Numbered from the stretch's first letter, positions 50,741 to 60,450 are shown. The stretch: 64,000 nt of DNA from Candidatus Tepidifontimicrobium thermophilum (GCA_031296405.1 JAVKKH010000009.1:26109-90108), one strand, 5' to 3'. The notes: a model not told the origin generated them from the letters alone. Translations and numbers: made by a program.

Positions 50741-51031
50741 TCACTCCGCGGGTTCGCTCCGCGAGGCCTGGTACAGGCCGATCCCCCTCCCTGCGATCCC
50801 CGAGGCCAGGTAGCCGAGCAGGAACAGGAAGATGGCCTTCAGGACCAGGGCCAGGGCCAGCCCCATGTCCGGCCCCCCCTGCGACGGCCGCGCCACCTGG
50901 CTCAGGCTGTTGCCGGTGAGCTCCGTGTACGCCACGTAGAAGACGAACAGCAACAGCACCACTCCCAGCACGAACACCGCCAGTCCCAGGACGCGCCCGG
51001 GGGCATCAGTCCCTCTCGCCGTCTGGTCCAT
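50741..51031 (-). CDS. Small two-helix membrane protein of unknown function
   Basis: 96 residues. Two hydrophobic helices (RVLGLAVFVLGVVLLLFVFY and LALALVLKAIFLFLLGYLAS) separated by ~20 residues, with a short charged N terminus and an end GIGLYQASRSEPAE. No family was recognised. ATG 51031 is chosen with GAGGTG upstream; a longer frame reaching 51079 exists but adds an unlikely Arg-rich leader. It lies between ltaE and mtnP on the same strand. Confidence 0.6.
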   Translation of the reverse strand: MDQTARGTDAPGRVLGLAVFVLGVVLLLFVFYVAYTELTGNSLSQVARPSQGGPDMGLALALVLKAIFLFLLGYLASGIAGRGIGLYQASRSEPAE

Positions 51032-51092
51032 CCCCGCACCTCGTCGGAAGTGTGTGGTCCGCCTCAGCCAGACCCTCACCGACCTGCCCCCG

Positions 51093-51893
51093 CTAGCCCA
51101 CCCGGGCGTGGTCCAGGGCCCGCGGGCACAAAGGACAGGTGTTGGTCTCCGGCAGCCGCGCGATGCTCTCCAGGATGAGGTCCCGCAGCTTGGCGTTGTT
51201 GGCCGCGAACTGCCGCATCACCTCCTCTGCGGTCACCGGTGTCGCGGTGGGATCGCCTTCCACGCCCACGTCGTAGTCCGTGACCAGGGAGATGTTCACG
51301 TAGCACAGGGCGAGCTCCCGCGCCAGGTGCGCCTCGGGGTACTGGGTCATGTTGATGACCTCCCACCCCTGGGAGCGGAACCACCGGCTCTCCGCGCGGG
51401 TGGAAAAGCGCGGGCCCTGGATCACCACCACCGTCCCCCGCTCGTGCAGGGGGAGCCCCTGTTCCCGCGCCACCTGCGCCACCAGCTGCCGCAGGGTCGG
51501 GCAGTAGGGGTCCGCGGAGCTCACGTGGGTGGTCACGGGACCGTCGTAGAAGGTGTCCGCGCGGCCGGAGGTGCGGTCCACGAACTGGTCGCACAGCACG
51601 AAGTCGCCGGGCCGCACGTGGGGCTGCAGGCTGCCCACCGCGCAGGGCCCGAACAGCCACCGCACGCCCAGCTGCTTCATGGCCCACACGTTGGCCCGGT
51701 AGTTGATCCGATGGGGCGGGAGGGCGTGGGTCCGGCCGTGGCGCGGCAGGAACGCCACGCGCTTGGAGCCCACGCGGCCGATGGTCACCACGTCGCTGGG
51801 CGGCCCGTAGGGGGTCTCCACCTTGTGCTCCTCCACGTCGTCCAGCAACCGGTAGAAACCGGAACCGCCGAACACGCCCACGTCTGCCTGCAC
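51093..51893 (-). CDS. mtnP: 5'-methylthioadenosine phosphorylase
   Basis: 266 residues, purine nucleoside phosphorylase family 2. ADVGVFGGSGFYRLLDDVEE, FLPRHGRTHALPPHRINYRA (phosphate/base site), GPCAVGSLQPHVRPGDFVLC, VVIQGPRFSTRAESRWF and the end VINMTQYPEAHLARELALCY fit MTAP; the Asn-Met-Thr motif and Asp-x-Asp-Val near VTDYDVGVEG bind the substrate. The C-terminal CPLC pair is common in thermophile members. It recycles the MTA made from S-adenosylmethionine. GTG 51893 has GGGAGG upstream. A SAM synthetase lies at the right edge of the window. Confidence 0.93.
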   Translation of the reverse strand: MQADVGVFGGSGFYRLLDDVEEHKVETPYGPPSDVVTIGRVGSKRVAFLPRHGRTHALPPHRINYRANVWAMKQLGVRWLFGPCAVGSLQPHVRPGDFVLCDQFVDRTSGRADTFYDGPVTTHVSSADPYCPTLRQLVAQVAREQGLPLHERGTVVVIQGPRFSTRAESRWFRSQGWEVINMTQYPEAHLARELALCYVNISLVTDYDVGVEGDPTATPVTAEEVMRQFAANNAKLRDLILESIARLPETNTCPLCPRALDHARVG

Positions 51894-51967
51894 CGTCTGG
51901 CCTCCCGCTGCACGTCCCACGGGCGGAGGAAGTTCGACGTCCGCCCCGCGCAGCCCTTGCGGCGCGG

Positions 51968-54619
51968 CTAGGAGCCGCCGCGCTTGAGGCGGGCCACGTA
52001 CAGCCGGGCCCGCTGCTCGGTGTCCGCGTCCGGGGGCGGGCCTGCCAGGGGCCGCCACCGGTCTGCCTCTGCGTACCACGCGTCCGCGGGCGCGGACCCG
52101 CGGCCGCCCTCTGCCGCCGCGGCCACCAGGCTGGCCACCGCGGGCACGCGCCGGGCCACCAGCTCCAGGAGGAACAGCACCACGCTCGCCGTGGCCAGGG
52201 CAGGCCACGCGTCCCGGTGGTGACGGGCATCCGGAGGTGGGCTCATGGCTTCCCGCGGGGTGCGCAGCACCCGGCCGCCCCCGGCTTCGGCCACGCGGGC
52301 CAGAAGCGCGGGGTCCGGCTGCGGGTCGCGCAGCTCGTGCGGGTAGGCCACCGCCACGGGTACACGGGCGCGGCCTAATACCTGCAGGCCCTGCCACGCG
52401 GTGACCGCCACGGTGTGCACGCCCGCGTCGGGCAGCTCCGCCTCTGCCTCGTACCAGCCGGGCCGGGTCTGCCGTAGCTCCACCCGCTGGGAGGACCGGG
52501 GGCCTGCCACCGTCCCCTCCACCTGCAGCCCGTCCAGGTAATCGCCCGCCTCGTCGCGGGCGTCCAACCGGATCCGCAGGCGTGCACCCCGGAGCTCCGT
52601 CCGTACGTCCAGCCGGCCGCGATCCAGGCGTGCCGCCCAGCGCACCACCTGGGACCAGAACCGCGCGAAGGAGGGCCACGACTGCCACTCCACGGACCAG
52701 CGGGGGACCGCGTCCGAGGTGAACGCCACCGCGCGGCCAAGCCCGTAACGCCAGCTGGCCAGGATGGGGTCCTTGTGGGGGGAGACGAGTTCCGCCTGCG
52801 CGGCGGGCTTGGTGCTGGTGGCCACGTACCCACGCAGGGCAGGGAGGGGGCCGAGGCCCTGGAGGAGCTCGCCGGGCCGCCGCTGCGGGACGAACCGTTC
52901 CTCCACAAGGTAGGAACGCGCGGACAGCAGCGCCTCCGTCACGAAGATCTGGGGGAGCGCGTAGGTGTCCCGGGCCACGTAGTGCCGCCCGCCCCCCCAG
53001 CTGCTGAGAGCCCGCATGAAGGCTAGGTCCGCGTCCTTGCCCACGGACACCGTGCTCACGGTGATGCGTTCGGATCGCATCCTCCGCACCCACCCCTCGA
53101 AGTCACCCGGGTCCGTCTGGCCGTCGGACAGTACGATCACGTGCCGGACCTGGGCCTCCACGGTCCGGAGCGCCTCGTACGCGGCCCGCAGGGCGGGAAG
53201 CAGGTCGGTCCCGCCGCCAGCCCGCAGGCCTGCCACCTGCGCCACGATGCGATCTCGGTCCCGGGCGGGCACCAAGGGCACCAGCCACCGGTAGGCCTGG
53301 TCAAACTGGATGACGCCCACCAGGTCACGGTCGCCCAACAGATCCACCACGGAACGCGCCACCTCCTTGGCCAGCTCCACCTTGGCGGTCTCCGTCCCCA
53401 CCCCGCCCATGCTCCCGGAGGTGTCCAGGACCAGCACCAAGGCCATGCTGGGCAGCGCCACGCGGTGCTGCACCTCCATGGAGACGGGCAGCGCCTCTTC
53501 CAGGGGCGTGCGGGCGTAGCCACCCACGCCGAAGCTGCGGGGACCTCCCACCACCACCAGCCCTCCACCCAGGTCCCGCACGTAGTCGCGCAGCGCCTCC
53601 ATCTGCGGCCGCGCGAGCCCCAACGCGGGGAGGTCCTCCAGCACCACCGCCTGGTACCGCGCCAGGCCCGCCGCGGTGCCCGGCAGTTGACGCGCCGCCA
53701 CTCGGTGGACCACGAACCCCTGGGCCCGTAGCACGTCCGCCACCCGCCCCGCTCCCGCGTACAGGACCTCCGGAGGGCCCAGGACGGATATCACCGCCCG
53801 TCCCACGTTGTTGTCCGGGACACCGTCCCGTGCCGGGCGTGCGCGTACCTGCAGGTCGAGCCACCCTGCGCGGGCGGCCACCGCGGACAAGCCCACCAGG
53901 GTCCTGCCGGCGCGCGCGCGCACCGTCCGACGTTGGGCCAGGGCCCCGTCCACCCACAGCTCCAGCTCCACGGGCTGCGGGACGGTGGAACGCAGACGGA
54001 CCCAGGCCGGCACCCGCTCGCCCACGGCGGCGTCTGCAGGCACTGAGAGATCCTCCACCACCAGCTCTGCAGAGGCCGGGCGGAGCAGGGGGACCACGTG
54101 GACCTCCACGCCCGCGGCGTGGACCTCCCGCGCGGCTTCCACCGCCTCGCCCGCGTGGTCGGCGCCGTCGCTGAGCACCACCACGCGCCGGACGCCTTCC
54201 CCCTGCAATAGCGACGCGCTCACGCGGATGGCCGCACCGATGTCGGTGTCGTACGGCCTGGGCCTCTGGGTGGGCCGCAGGTCCACGGCCTCCGACGGCG
54301 CCCGCTCCGCCACCGCGGCTCCGCCGAAAGTCACAAGCCCCACGCGGTCCTGGGGACGGCGGTACCGCAGGGCCTCGCGCAGGAACTGCTCCGCCCACCG
54401 GACCTGCTCCGGCAGCACGCTGTCGGACCGGTCTAGGGCGAACACCACCTGCACCGGCGCCCCGCGCTCAAGCACCTGCATGCCGGCCAGGGCCAGCACC
54501 GCCAGGGCCAGGCTGGCCGCCCGCAGCGCGGCCAGGTGGCGGACTTCCCGGACCCCGCGGCGCCACACCCACGGCAGCAGCACCAGCAGCACCAGTGCCC
54601 ACGGCCACGAGAACCGCAT
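51968..54619 (-). CDS. Large membrane protein with two VWA domains and a glutamine-amidotransferase-like domain
   Basis: 883 residues. An N-terminal pair of helices (FSWPWALVLLVLLPWVW and a second near 40) precedes VWA-1 (~60-230, VQVVFALDRSDSVLPEQVRW), a beta-rich linker, a GATase-like segment (RYQAVVLEDLPALGLARPQM ... GGGLVVVGGPRSFGVGGYA, ~335-400) and VWA-2 with a full MIDAS: ALVLVLDTSGSMGGVGTETA, GGGTDLLPAL, VIVLSDGQTDPG. Further beta domains, a helix at ~800 (PALATASVVLFLLELVARRV) and an acidic/basic tail complete it. It belongs to BatA/BatB-like aerotolerance-type clusters. ATG overlaps the next BatA stop (TGATG). Confidence 0.8.
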   Translation of the reverse strand: MRFSWPWALVLLVLLPWVWRRGVREVRHLAALRAASLALAVLALAGMQVLERGAPVQVVFALDRSDSVLPEQVRWAEQFLREALRYRRPQDRVGLVTFGGAAVAERAPSEAVDLRPTQRPRPYDTDIGAAIRVSASLLQGEGVRRVVVLSDGADHAGEAVEAAREVHAAGVEVHVVPLLRPASAELVVEDLSVPADAAVGERVPAWVRLRSTVPQPVELELWVDGALAQRRTVRARAGRTLVGLSAVAARAGWLDLQVRARPARDGVPDNNVGRAVISVLGPPEVLYAGAGRVADVLRAQGFVVHRVAARQLPGTAAGLARYQAVVLEDLPALGLARPQMEALRDYVRDLGGGLVVVGGPRSFGVGGYARTPLEEALPVSMEVQHRVALPSMALVLVLDTSGSMGGVGTETAKVELAKEVARSVVDLLGDRDLVGVIQFDQAYRWLVPLVPARDRDRIVAQVAGLRAGGGTDLLPALRAAYEALRTVEAQVRHVIVLSDGQTDPGDFEGWVRRMRSERITVSTVSVGKDADLAFMRALSSWGGGRHYVARDTYALPQIFVTEALLSARSYLVEERFVPQRRPGELLQGLGPLPALRGYVATSTKPAAQAELVSPHKDPILASWRYGLGRAVAFTSDAVPRWSVEWQSWPSFARFWSQVVRWAARLDRGRLDVRTELRGARLRIRLDARDEAGDYLDGLQVEGTVAGPRSSQRVELRQTRPGWYEAEAELPDAGVHTVAVTAWQGLQVLGRARVPVAVAYPHELRDPQPDPALLARVAEAGGGRVLRTPREAMSPPPDARHHRDAWPALATASVVLFLLELVARRVPAVASLVAAAAEGGRGSAPADAWYAEADRWRPLAGPPPDADTEQRARLYVARLKRGGS

Positions 54620-56343
54620 CAGGTCCTCCCGACCCGCGCCTGAGCGGAGAACAGCCACCACTCCGCCACCAGGAGCGCCACGAAAAGCCCCACCAGCCAC
54701 CGCCCCCAATCCACCTGCGCCCTTTGCCGGGGAGCTGCAGGGGCGGTAGACGCTACGGTGCCGGACTCCACCTGGGGGCGCACGGCCCACACCCTACGGA
54801 CGGTACCCGCTTCCAGCAGGTACACGCCCGCCCGGTCGAAGGGGGGCAGGACGAACCGGCCTGCCGCGGCGCGCAGGCGCACCGACCCCTCCGGGCCGTG
54901 CAGCACCGCCTCCTGTAACCCTCCGGCGGGGACGGACACCGTAGTCCCCGCCTCCAGCTGGGAGCTCGTGGGGCCCGCGAGCCAGTCCACCGCGTTGGCC
55001 AGCAGGATGGGGAAATCCGGCCGCAACACGAGATCGGAGTCCGAAGGCGAAAACGGCAGCAGGACCGCACGGAGCCCGCCCGCCTCGTAGGCCCACAGCA
55101 GCGGAGCCTCGCCCTCTGCCAGCACCTCTCCCCCGTGCGGCCGGGTGGGCCAGGCGCGGACCACCCGGGCTCCCGTGAGATCCACGAACCGCAGCAGCGG
55201 GTGGGTGCGGGACTGGAAACGCACCACATCCTCCCGTACCCTCCCTACCGCTCGCACCGGCAGGTTCGTCGGCACGCTCGCTACCAGCAGGAAGTTGCCG
55301 GGCGGAAGCGGGGCTTGCACCCGGTGAAGGACCACCACGTCAAACCTTCCCCACAGGCGCGGGTCCGGGGTTCCCTGGCGGTCCGGCCCTGCCGCCACAG
55401 CCCGCAGGCCAGCCTCCAGGAACGGGTCGGGCGGGCCCACCATCAACACCCGGGGCCGCGGAAGCTGGGTGCCCAGTGCTACGGACCGGTCGGTGGCCGC
55501 GAGTGCGTCCTGAGGGGCGATCCTGGCCTCGACCCACAGTCCCGCGGGCACGGTGGCCGCCACGCTGGTCTGCTGCCCGGGGGCAAGGCGCGCCGCAAGG
55601 TGGGCTGCCGACCGGCCCTGCACCAGCACCGACACCGGAACGCGCCGCGCCAGCGAGGTGCCGTTGCGCACCGTGACCGTCACCCGCATGCGGTCGCCCG
55701 GGAGGGGGCTTGCCACCACGCCGGTGATGGCCACGTCCTCCAGGGCCCCGCCGAAGACCGAGGAATGCAGACCCGACACCGGCCGGTCGGAGAACACGTA
55801 GACGGTGGCGGACGGGCTCAAGGACCTGGCCACCGCCACCGCCCCCTCCAGGTCCGAGGCCCCGTCCGTCGGACGCAACCCTCGCACCGCCGCCACCGCG
55901 TCGGACCGGCTCGTCGTGAGGGGCTGGACCACCCTCGGCGATCGCGCCGCAGCCACCACACCCACCCGGACCGCGCGGAGCCCAGCCAAAAGCTTCAGTG
56001 CAGCCCCGCGGGCGGCCTCGAACCGGCTGGGCGGCACGTCGGTGGCCTGCATCCTCAGCCCCACGTCCAGCACCACCACCACGTCCCCAGCGCCTGCGGT
56101 GGAGTCCTGCGGCCGCGCGAGGCTGAGCGCGGCCGCGGCCACGGCCAGCACCTGCACCAGCAGGAGGACGTTTCGCTCGAACCGGCGCAGGGGGCGCCGG
56201 CGCGCCTCCTCGCGCAGGCTCCGCCGCCACAGCACCAGGCTGGGTACCACCACCGGCACCCGTCGGGGCCGCAGCCAGTACAGGAGGACCACGAGGGGGA
56301 TGGCGGCCAGCCACCACAGTCCCGCGGGGCTCAAGAAGGACAT
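54619..56343 (-). CDS. BatA-type membrane protein with VWA-like domain
   Basis: 574 residues. The N-terminal BatA signature MSFLSPAGLWWLAAIPLVVL and LYWLRPRRVPVVVPSLVLWR with RPLRRFERNVLLLVQVLAVA is intact, followed by a VWA-like domain (~85-190, VVVVLDVGLRMQATDV) whose MIDAS is degenerate (DVGLR instead of DxSxS). A beta-sandwich middle and a C-terminal helix (WGRWLVGLFVALLVAEWWLF) end it. BatA/MoxR modules assist folding or quality control of envelope proteins. ATG 56343; the DUF58 gene lies 13 nt upstream. Confidence 0.82.
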   Translation of the reverse strand: MSFLSPAGLWWLAAIPLVVLLYWLRPRRVPVVVPSLVLWRRSLREEARRRPLRRFERNVLLLVQVLAVAAAALSLARPQDSTAGAGDVVVVLDVGLRMQATDVPPSRFEAARGAALKLLAGLRAVRVGVVAAARSPRVVQPLTTSRSDAVAAVRGLRPTDGASDLEGAVAVARSLSPSATVYVFSDRPVSGLHSSVFGGALEDVAITGVVASPLPGDRMRVTVTVRNGTSLARRVPVSVLVQGRSAAHLAARLAPGQQTSVAATVPAGLWVEARIAPQDALAATDRSVALGTQLPRPRVLMVGPPDPFLEAGLRAVAAGPDRQGTPDPRLWGRFDVVVLHRVQAPLPPGNFLLVASVPTNLPVRAVGRVREDVVRFQSRTHPLLRFVDLTGARVVRAWPTRPHGGEVLAEGEAPLLWAYEAGGLRAVLLPFSPSDSDLVLRPDFPILLANAVDWLAGPTSSQLEAGTTVSVPAGGLQEAVLHGPEGSVRLRAAAGRFVLPPFDRAGVYLLEAGTVRRVWAVRPQVESGTVASTAPAAPRQRAQVDWGRWLVGLFVALLVAEWWLFSAQARVGRT

Positions 56344-56356
56344 CTCGACCGCTCGA

Positions 56357-57220
56357 CTACGTCACCAGCCCCGCCCGCCGCAGGTACCGGAGCACCAGCT
56401 CCTCCACCGGCAGCGCCGTGGTGGCCCGCACGTACGCCATCCCGTGACGGGCGCAGAACGTCCGCACCGATTCCAGGAACGCGTCCCGCTGGGCGACAAA
56501 CTCGCGCACCATCCGGGCGTCCACGGTCACCTCCAGGGACTCCCCGGTCTCCGCGTCTACCACCCGCAGCTCCCCGGGAGTTGGGGGGGCGAGGTCCTCC
56601 TCGGCCAGCAGGTGGACCACGAACACCTCCAGGCCCGCGTGGCGCAGCCGGAGCAGAAAAGGCTGGAACCCCCGGGGGTCCAGCAGGTCGCCCACCGCCA
56701 CCACCAGGCCCCGGCGGCGGGGCGCGAACCGCTTCGCGGCCTCCTCCAGCTCCGTGAGGCCGTAGGCCTCCTCGGCCTCCAGGAAGCGGAACAGGGGGCG
56801 CGCATGCGTCCTGCCGCGGCGTGGCGGGAGAGCCCGCACGGCGCTCCCGTGCAGCGCGGCGGCGCCCACGCGATCCCCGTTGGCCAGCGCTACATAACCG
56901 AGCGCCGCGGCCAGACGCTTGGCGTAGTCCAGCTTGGAAGGCTGCCCGAACCGCATGGACGCGCTGGCGTCCACCAGCAGGTGCACGTCCCTGTCCTCTT
57001 CCTCCTCGAAGAGCTTGACGAACAGCCGGTCCAGGCGGGCGTAGATGTTCCAGTCCACGTACCGCCAGTCATCGCCCACCTGGTAGGCGCGGTGGTCGGA
57101 GAACTCCAGGCCCCGCCCCAGGGCCCGGCTGCGACGCTCCCCCACGGTCCCCCGTGTCCTCCGCCGCGCCACCAGGCGGAGACGTTCGAGCTTCTCGAGG
57201 AACGCCGGCTCCAGCAGCAC
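56357..57220 (-). CDS. DUF58 domain protein (Bat/MoxR cluster)
   Basis: 287 residues. GERRSRALGRGLEFSDHRAY, QVGDDWRYVDWNIYARLDRL and VKLFEEEEDRDVHLLVDASA carry the DUF58 core (DDWRYVDWNIYAR), followed by SMRFGQPSKLDYAKRLAAAL and LVVAVGDLLDP. The segment VHLLVDASASMRFG is the first strand and MIDAS-like DxSxS of a VWA-type domain. DUF58 proteins almost always accompany MoxR ATPases and act with them. GTG 57220 follows the moxR stop after 7 nt; no strong ribosome site. Confidence 0.9.
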   Translation of the reverse strand: MLLEPAFLEKLERLRLVARRRTRGTVGERRSRALGRGLEFSDHRAYQVGDDWRYVDWNIYARLDRLFVKLFEEEEDRDVHLLVDASASMRFGQPSKLDYAKRLAAALGYVALANGDRVGAAALHGSAVRALPPRRGRTHARPLFRFLEAEEAYGLTELEEAAKRFAPRRRGLVVAVGDLLDPRGFQPFLLRLRHAGLEVFVVHLLAEEDLAPPTPGELRVVDAETGESLEVTVDARMVREFVAQRDAFLESVRTFCARHGMAYVRATTALPVEELVLRYLRRAGLVT

Positions 57221-57227
57221 CGAAACC

Positions 57228-58226
57228 TTAGGGCCCCGCGGACGCGGCAGCGACCTCGGGGACCTCCTCCACCACGTCCCGAACCACCTGGTCGGCCTCC
57301 ACGCCCTCCGCGTCTGCCTCGAAGTTCAGCAGCAGGCGGTGTCGCAGGGCAGGAAGTGCCACAGCCCTCACGTCCTCCACACTGGCGTGGGCGCGGCCGT
57401 GCACCAGGGCCCTCGCCTTGGCCGCCAGCAGCAGAGCCTGGGCACCCCGCGGGCTCGCGCCATACCGCACCCAGCGCCGTGCGGCCCGCGCAGGCCGCGG
57501 GCCCTGAGGATGCGTGGCCTCCACCAGGCGGGCCACGTACGTCTGCACGTGCGGAGCAGCCAGGACCTCCCGCACCAGCGCTTGCATCCGCAGCACCGTC
57601 TGGGCGTCCGCCACGGGCTGGGCTTCGGGGACCCGGGAGCCCGTGGTCCGTTCCAGGATTTCCACCACGGACTCCGTGTCGGGGAACGGCACCCGCAGCT
57701 TGAACAGGAAACGGTCGAGCTGGGCCTCCGGGAGCGGGTAAGTGCCCTCCATCTCGATGGGGTTCTGGGTCGCCAGCACAAAGAAGGGCCGCTCGAGGGG
57801 GTAGGAAACCCCTGCCACAGTCACCGCGTACTCCTGCATGGCCTCCAGGAGGGCGGACTGGGTCTTGGGCGTGGCCCGGTTGATCTCATCCGCCAAGACG
57901 ATCTGGGAGAAGACGGGGCCGGGCTGGAAGGCCAGCGAGCGGCGTCCGTCCGGGTCCTGCACCAGCACGTTGGTCCCCACCACGTCCGCGGGCATGAGGT
58001 CGGGGGTGAACTGGATCCGCGAGAACTTCAGCTCCAGCACGCGGGCCAGCGCCTTCACCAGCAGCGTCTTGCCTACCCCCGGTACTCCTTCCAGCAGCAC
58101 GTGGCCGCCACAGAACACCGCCAGGAGTACGCCCTCCACCACCTCGTCGTGGCCCACCACCACGCGGCCCAGCTCCTGGCGGATGCGCTGGTACAGGGAC
58201 TGAAACTCCTGGACGTCCAAGGGCAC
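57228..58226 (-). CDS. MoxR-family AAA+ ATPase
   Basis: 332 residues. Walker A HVLLEGVPGVGKTLLVKALA (~42-61), FTPDLMPADVVGTNVLVQDP, Walker B SQIVLADEINRATPKTQSAL, sensor 1 FVLATQNPIEMEGTYPLPEA and the arginine finger region LDRFLFKLRVPFPD are complete. In Bat clusters MoxR helps insert metal or fold partner VWA proteins. GTG 58226 is preferred to the TTG three bases upstream because it leaves a better spacing to GCGGGGG. It starts 10 nt after the preceding membrane gene. Confidence 0.93.
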   Translation of the reverse strand: MPLDVQEFQSLYQRIRQELGRVVVGHDEVVEGVLLAVFCGGHVLLEGVPGVGKTLLVKALARVLELKFSRIQFTPDLMPADVVGTNVLVQDPDGRRSLAFQPGPVFSQIVLADEINRATPKTQSALLEAMQEYAVTVAGVSYPLERPFFVLATQNPIEMEGTYPLPEAQLDRFLFKLRVPFPDTESVVEILERTTGSRVPEAQPVADAQTVLRMQALVREVLAAPHVQTYVARLVEATHPQGPRPARAARRWVRYGASPRGAQALLLAAKARALVHGRAHASVEDVRAVALPALRHRLLLNFEADAEGVEADQVVRDVVEEVPEVAAASAGP

Positions 58227-58235
58227 CAACCCCCG

Positions 58236-59762
58236 CTACGGGGCCGACTCCGCCAACTCCGCGAAGTAATGCCGGACCCAATCCCGGTAGGGAGCGGGCA
58301 CGCGCTGCGCCCGCAGGACCTCGTCCACCTGGCGCACAAGGCGGGCGGGGAGGCCCGCCATCCGCGTGCGCGGCTCGCCGCCTGCCGCGGGCGCCCGCAC
58401 GTGTCCCGTGTACACCTTCCCCTCGCCCGGCTGCCCGGGGAGGTGTTCGGGCCGGCGCTGCGCCTGCAGCCGCGGGGTGGGTGGCCCGACCTTTTCCGGG
58501 ACCCGCCCCGCCCCCGGCTGCAGGCCGTACTGCGGGCCCTCCCAAGACCACTCCTCACCATCCTTGTCGTCCCGGTCGCCCGCAGTTCCCGGCCGGTTCC
58601 GAGGCATGTTGGGGTACCTGATCGGTCGTTCCTGAGCTGCCTCCGGATCCGCAGCTCCCTGCAGGGCCCCAGCGATGCTCAGGCTGGAAGCCTCCACTTC
58701 CTGCCGCTGCTTTGCCAGCATCCCCTCCTCCTCCAGAAGGCGCGCCAGCTCTCGGAAAGCTTCCTCCGCCCTGCGCACCGCCTCCCGGGCGCCGGCCCGG
58801 TCCTGCGCCCGCAGCCTCCTCCGGGCTTCCCGCAGGGCAGCCTGGGCGGGAGACTGCGGCCGCAGCGGCGAAGTGCTCTCCAGCCTGTTTAAGGCCCGGA
58901 GCACACGCTCGGCCTGCTCCCCAGATAGCGGCACCTCCTCCAGCGCCCGGCCTAGCCCCGCGAGTTCCCGCTCCAGCGCCCTGGCAGCCCGGGGGTGCAG
59001 CTGCGGTCCCTCCGGGCCGGGCAGAGCGCCCTGGTCCTGCGCCCGGGCCCGGACCTCCGCGCGCGCAGCTCCGACCTCCGCCGCGAGCCGCGCAAGCTGC
59101 CGCCGGGCCAGCTCCGCGGTGGCCCGGGGCGAGGCCAGGCTAGCGGCGGCCTGCCGCACGTTCCGGGCGCTCCACAGCGCCTCCCTCCAGCCGCGCCCGC
59201 GTGCCTCCCGCTCCCACTCCCGCGCCAGGTCCTGCAGCCTGCGGCCCTCCTGCCTCACCACCTCCGCCACGCGACGCGCAGGGGTGTTCGGCAACGTGCT
59301 GCCGGAGACCAACAGGTCCCACGCCACCACGCACGCCGCGAGCCCCAGCACCGCCCGCCACCGGGCGGGACGCAGGGGGACCGCCTCCCGCAGCCGGACC
59401 TCAGCCGCGGCCCGCTGCACGTCCCGCAGGAAGTGACCCAGCAGCCGCGACGGGGCGGCACCTCTCACCGCTACGTACGTGGCCATGCGGTCCTGCAGGG
59501 CGCAGCGCCGATCCAGCCAGTGCGCCGTTTCCGTCGTGGTGGGCCGTACCAGCAGCCGCGTGGCCAACGCGACGGTGCCGGCACCGGCTGCGACCGCCAG
59601 GAAAGCCCAGTCCAACCGCACCGAATACGGAAAAGCCAAGGTGCCCAGCTGTGCCCCCAGGGCCGACAGCAGCAGCCACAGGGCCGCCGCCTCGCCCGCC
59701 TGCAACGCCCGCCGCCACGCAAGCCGCTGGCGGGCCGACTGCAGCAGGCGGTCAGGGTCCAC
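58236..59762 (-). CDS. Membrane protein with coiled coil, Bat cluster, unknown function
   Basis: 508 residues. Three hydrophobic segments ([38 protein letters not shown] and WRAVLGLAACVVAWDLLVSG at ~137-156) precede a long Ala/Arg/Glu-rich coiled coil (~175-350) and a low-complexity Pro/Gly/Arg tail containing GEEWSWEGPQYGLQPGAG; the end reads PAPYRDWVRHYFAELAE. It sits directly before moxR. Some Bat operons contain similar DUF4175-like proteins of unknown role, and I cannot assign this one beyond that. GTG 59762 overlaps the permease gene by 11 nt. Confidence 0.65.
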   Translation of the reverse strand: MDPDRLLQSARQRLAWRRALQAGEAAALWLLLSALGAQLGTLAFPYSVRLDWAFLAVAAGAGTVALATRLLVRPTTTETAHWLDRRCALQDRMATYVAVRGAAPSRLLGHFLRDVQRAAAEVRLREAVPLRPARWRAVLGLAACVVAWDLLVSGSTLPNTPARRVAEVVRQEGRRLQDLAREWEREARGRGWREALWSARNVRQAAASLASPRATAELARRQLARLAAEVGAARAEVRARAQDQGALPGPEGPQLHPRAARALERELAGLGRALEEVPLSGEQAERVLRALNRLESTSPLRPQSPAQAALREARRRLRAQDRAGAREAVRRAEEAFRELARLLEEEGMLAKQRQEVEASSLSIAGALQGAADPEAAQERPIRYPNMPRNRPGTAGDRDDKDGEEWSWEGPQYGLQPGAGRVPEKVGPPTPRLQAQRRPEHLPGQPGEGKVYTGHVRAPAAGGEPRTRMAGLPARLVRQVDEVLRAQRVPAPYRDWVRHYFAELAESAP

Positions 59763-60450
59763 CGTGCACCTCCTCCCGCAGGCGTGGGAGCCGACGGCCC
59801 ACCGCCCACAGGGTCAGGACGCCCAAGCCCACAAACGAAGCAGCGCAGGTCATCCGGGCCCAGCCCGGCGCCAGAGGCCGCACCGCGTTGGCCGGGTGCC
59901 ACGGCCACGACCCCGCCAGTCCTGCACCGGCCAGGAAGGCCACGATCCCGCCCCACAGGAGCACCGACCGGGAGACTTCCGACTCCACGGTCACCCCAAG
60001 CCAGGTGGCGAACCCGCCAAAGCCCCAGCTGACCGCCAGCAGGACCGCTGCCTGTGCCAAGCTCTCCTGCCAAGGGCCTGTCCGCAGCGCCTGCAGGAAC
60101 AGCAGGACGGGCCAGGCACCTAGGGTGCACACCGTGGCGAAGGCGGCGTTGCTCAGCGCCTTGCCCCACGCTATCTCTGCGGCGGAAAAGGGGGAAGCCA
60201 CAAGGTCCAGTACCGCTTTCTCTCCGGGGAACGCGATCTCCCCGCCCGCGGCGGCGGTGACCACATAGACCACCACCACCAGCAGGCCCACCGACGCCAC
60301 CCACATGGGGGAGTCCCCCCCGCGCTCGGGCCCCGTGCCGAGCAACCCCAACAGCCACACGGCGGCCAGGAAGGCGGCCTGGACAGCCATCCCCTTGCGG
60401 GTCCCCAGCCGCGCGCGCAGGTCTCCACGGACGATGGCCAGGCTGTTCAC
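59752..60450 (-). CDS. ABC-type permease-like membrane protein
   Basis: 232 residues with about six transmembrane segments: AVQAAFLAAVWLLGLLGTG, MWVASVGLLVVVVYVVTAAA, a third near FATVCTLGAWPVLLFLQ, QAAVLLAVSWGFGGFATWLG, LLWGGIVAFLAGAGLAGSW and FVGLGVLTLWAVGRRL. EIAFPGEKAVLDLVASPFSA followed by EIAWGKALSNAAF resembles the conserved loop of ABC-2 permeases that touches the ATPase. No ATPase gene is adjacent; one may be encoded elsewhere. GTG 60450 overlaps the preceding stop (GTGA). Confidence 0.65.
   Translation of the reverse strand: MNSLAIVRGDLRARLGTRKGMAVQAAFLAAVWLLGLLGTGPERGGDSPMWVASVGLLVVVVYVVTAAAGGEIAFPGEKAVLDLVASPFSAAEIAWGKALSNAAFATVCTLGAWPVLLFLQALRTGPWQESLAQAAVLLAVSWGFGGFATWLGVTVESEVSRSVLLWGGIVAFLAGAGLAGSWPWHPANAVRPLAPGWARMTCAASFVGLGVLTLWAVGRRLPRLREEVHGGP

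Noticed and set aside
59752..60450. Complete ABC exporter in the Bat cluster
   Set aside because: A permease-like protein is present, but no Walker A/signature ATPase of the ABC type is encoded next to it; the only ATPase there is MoxR (AAA+).
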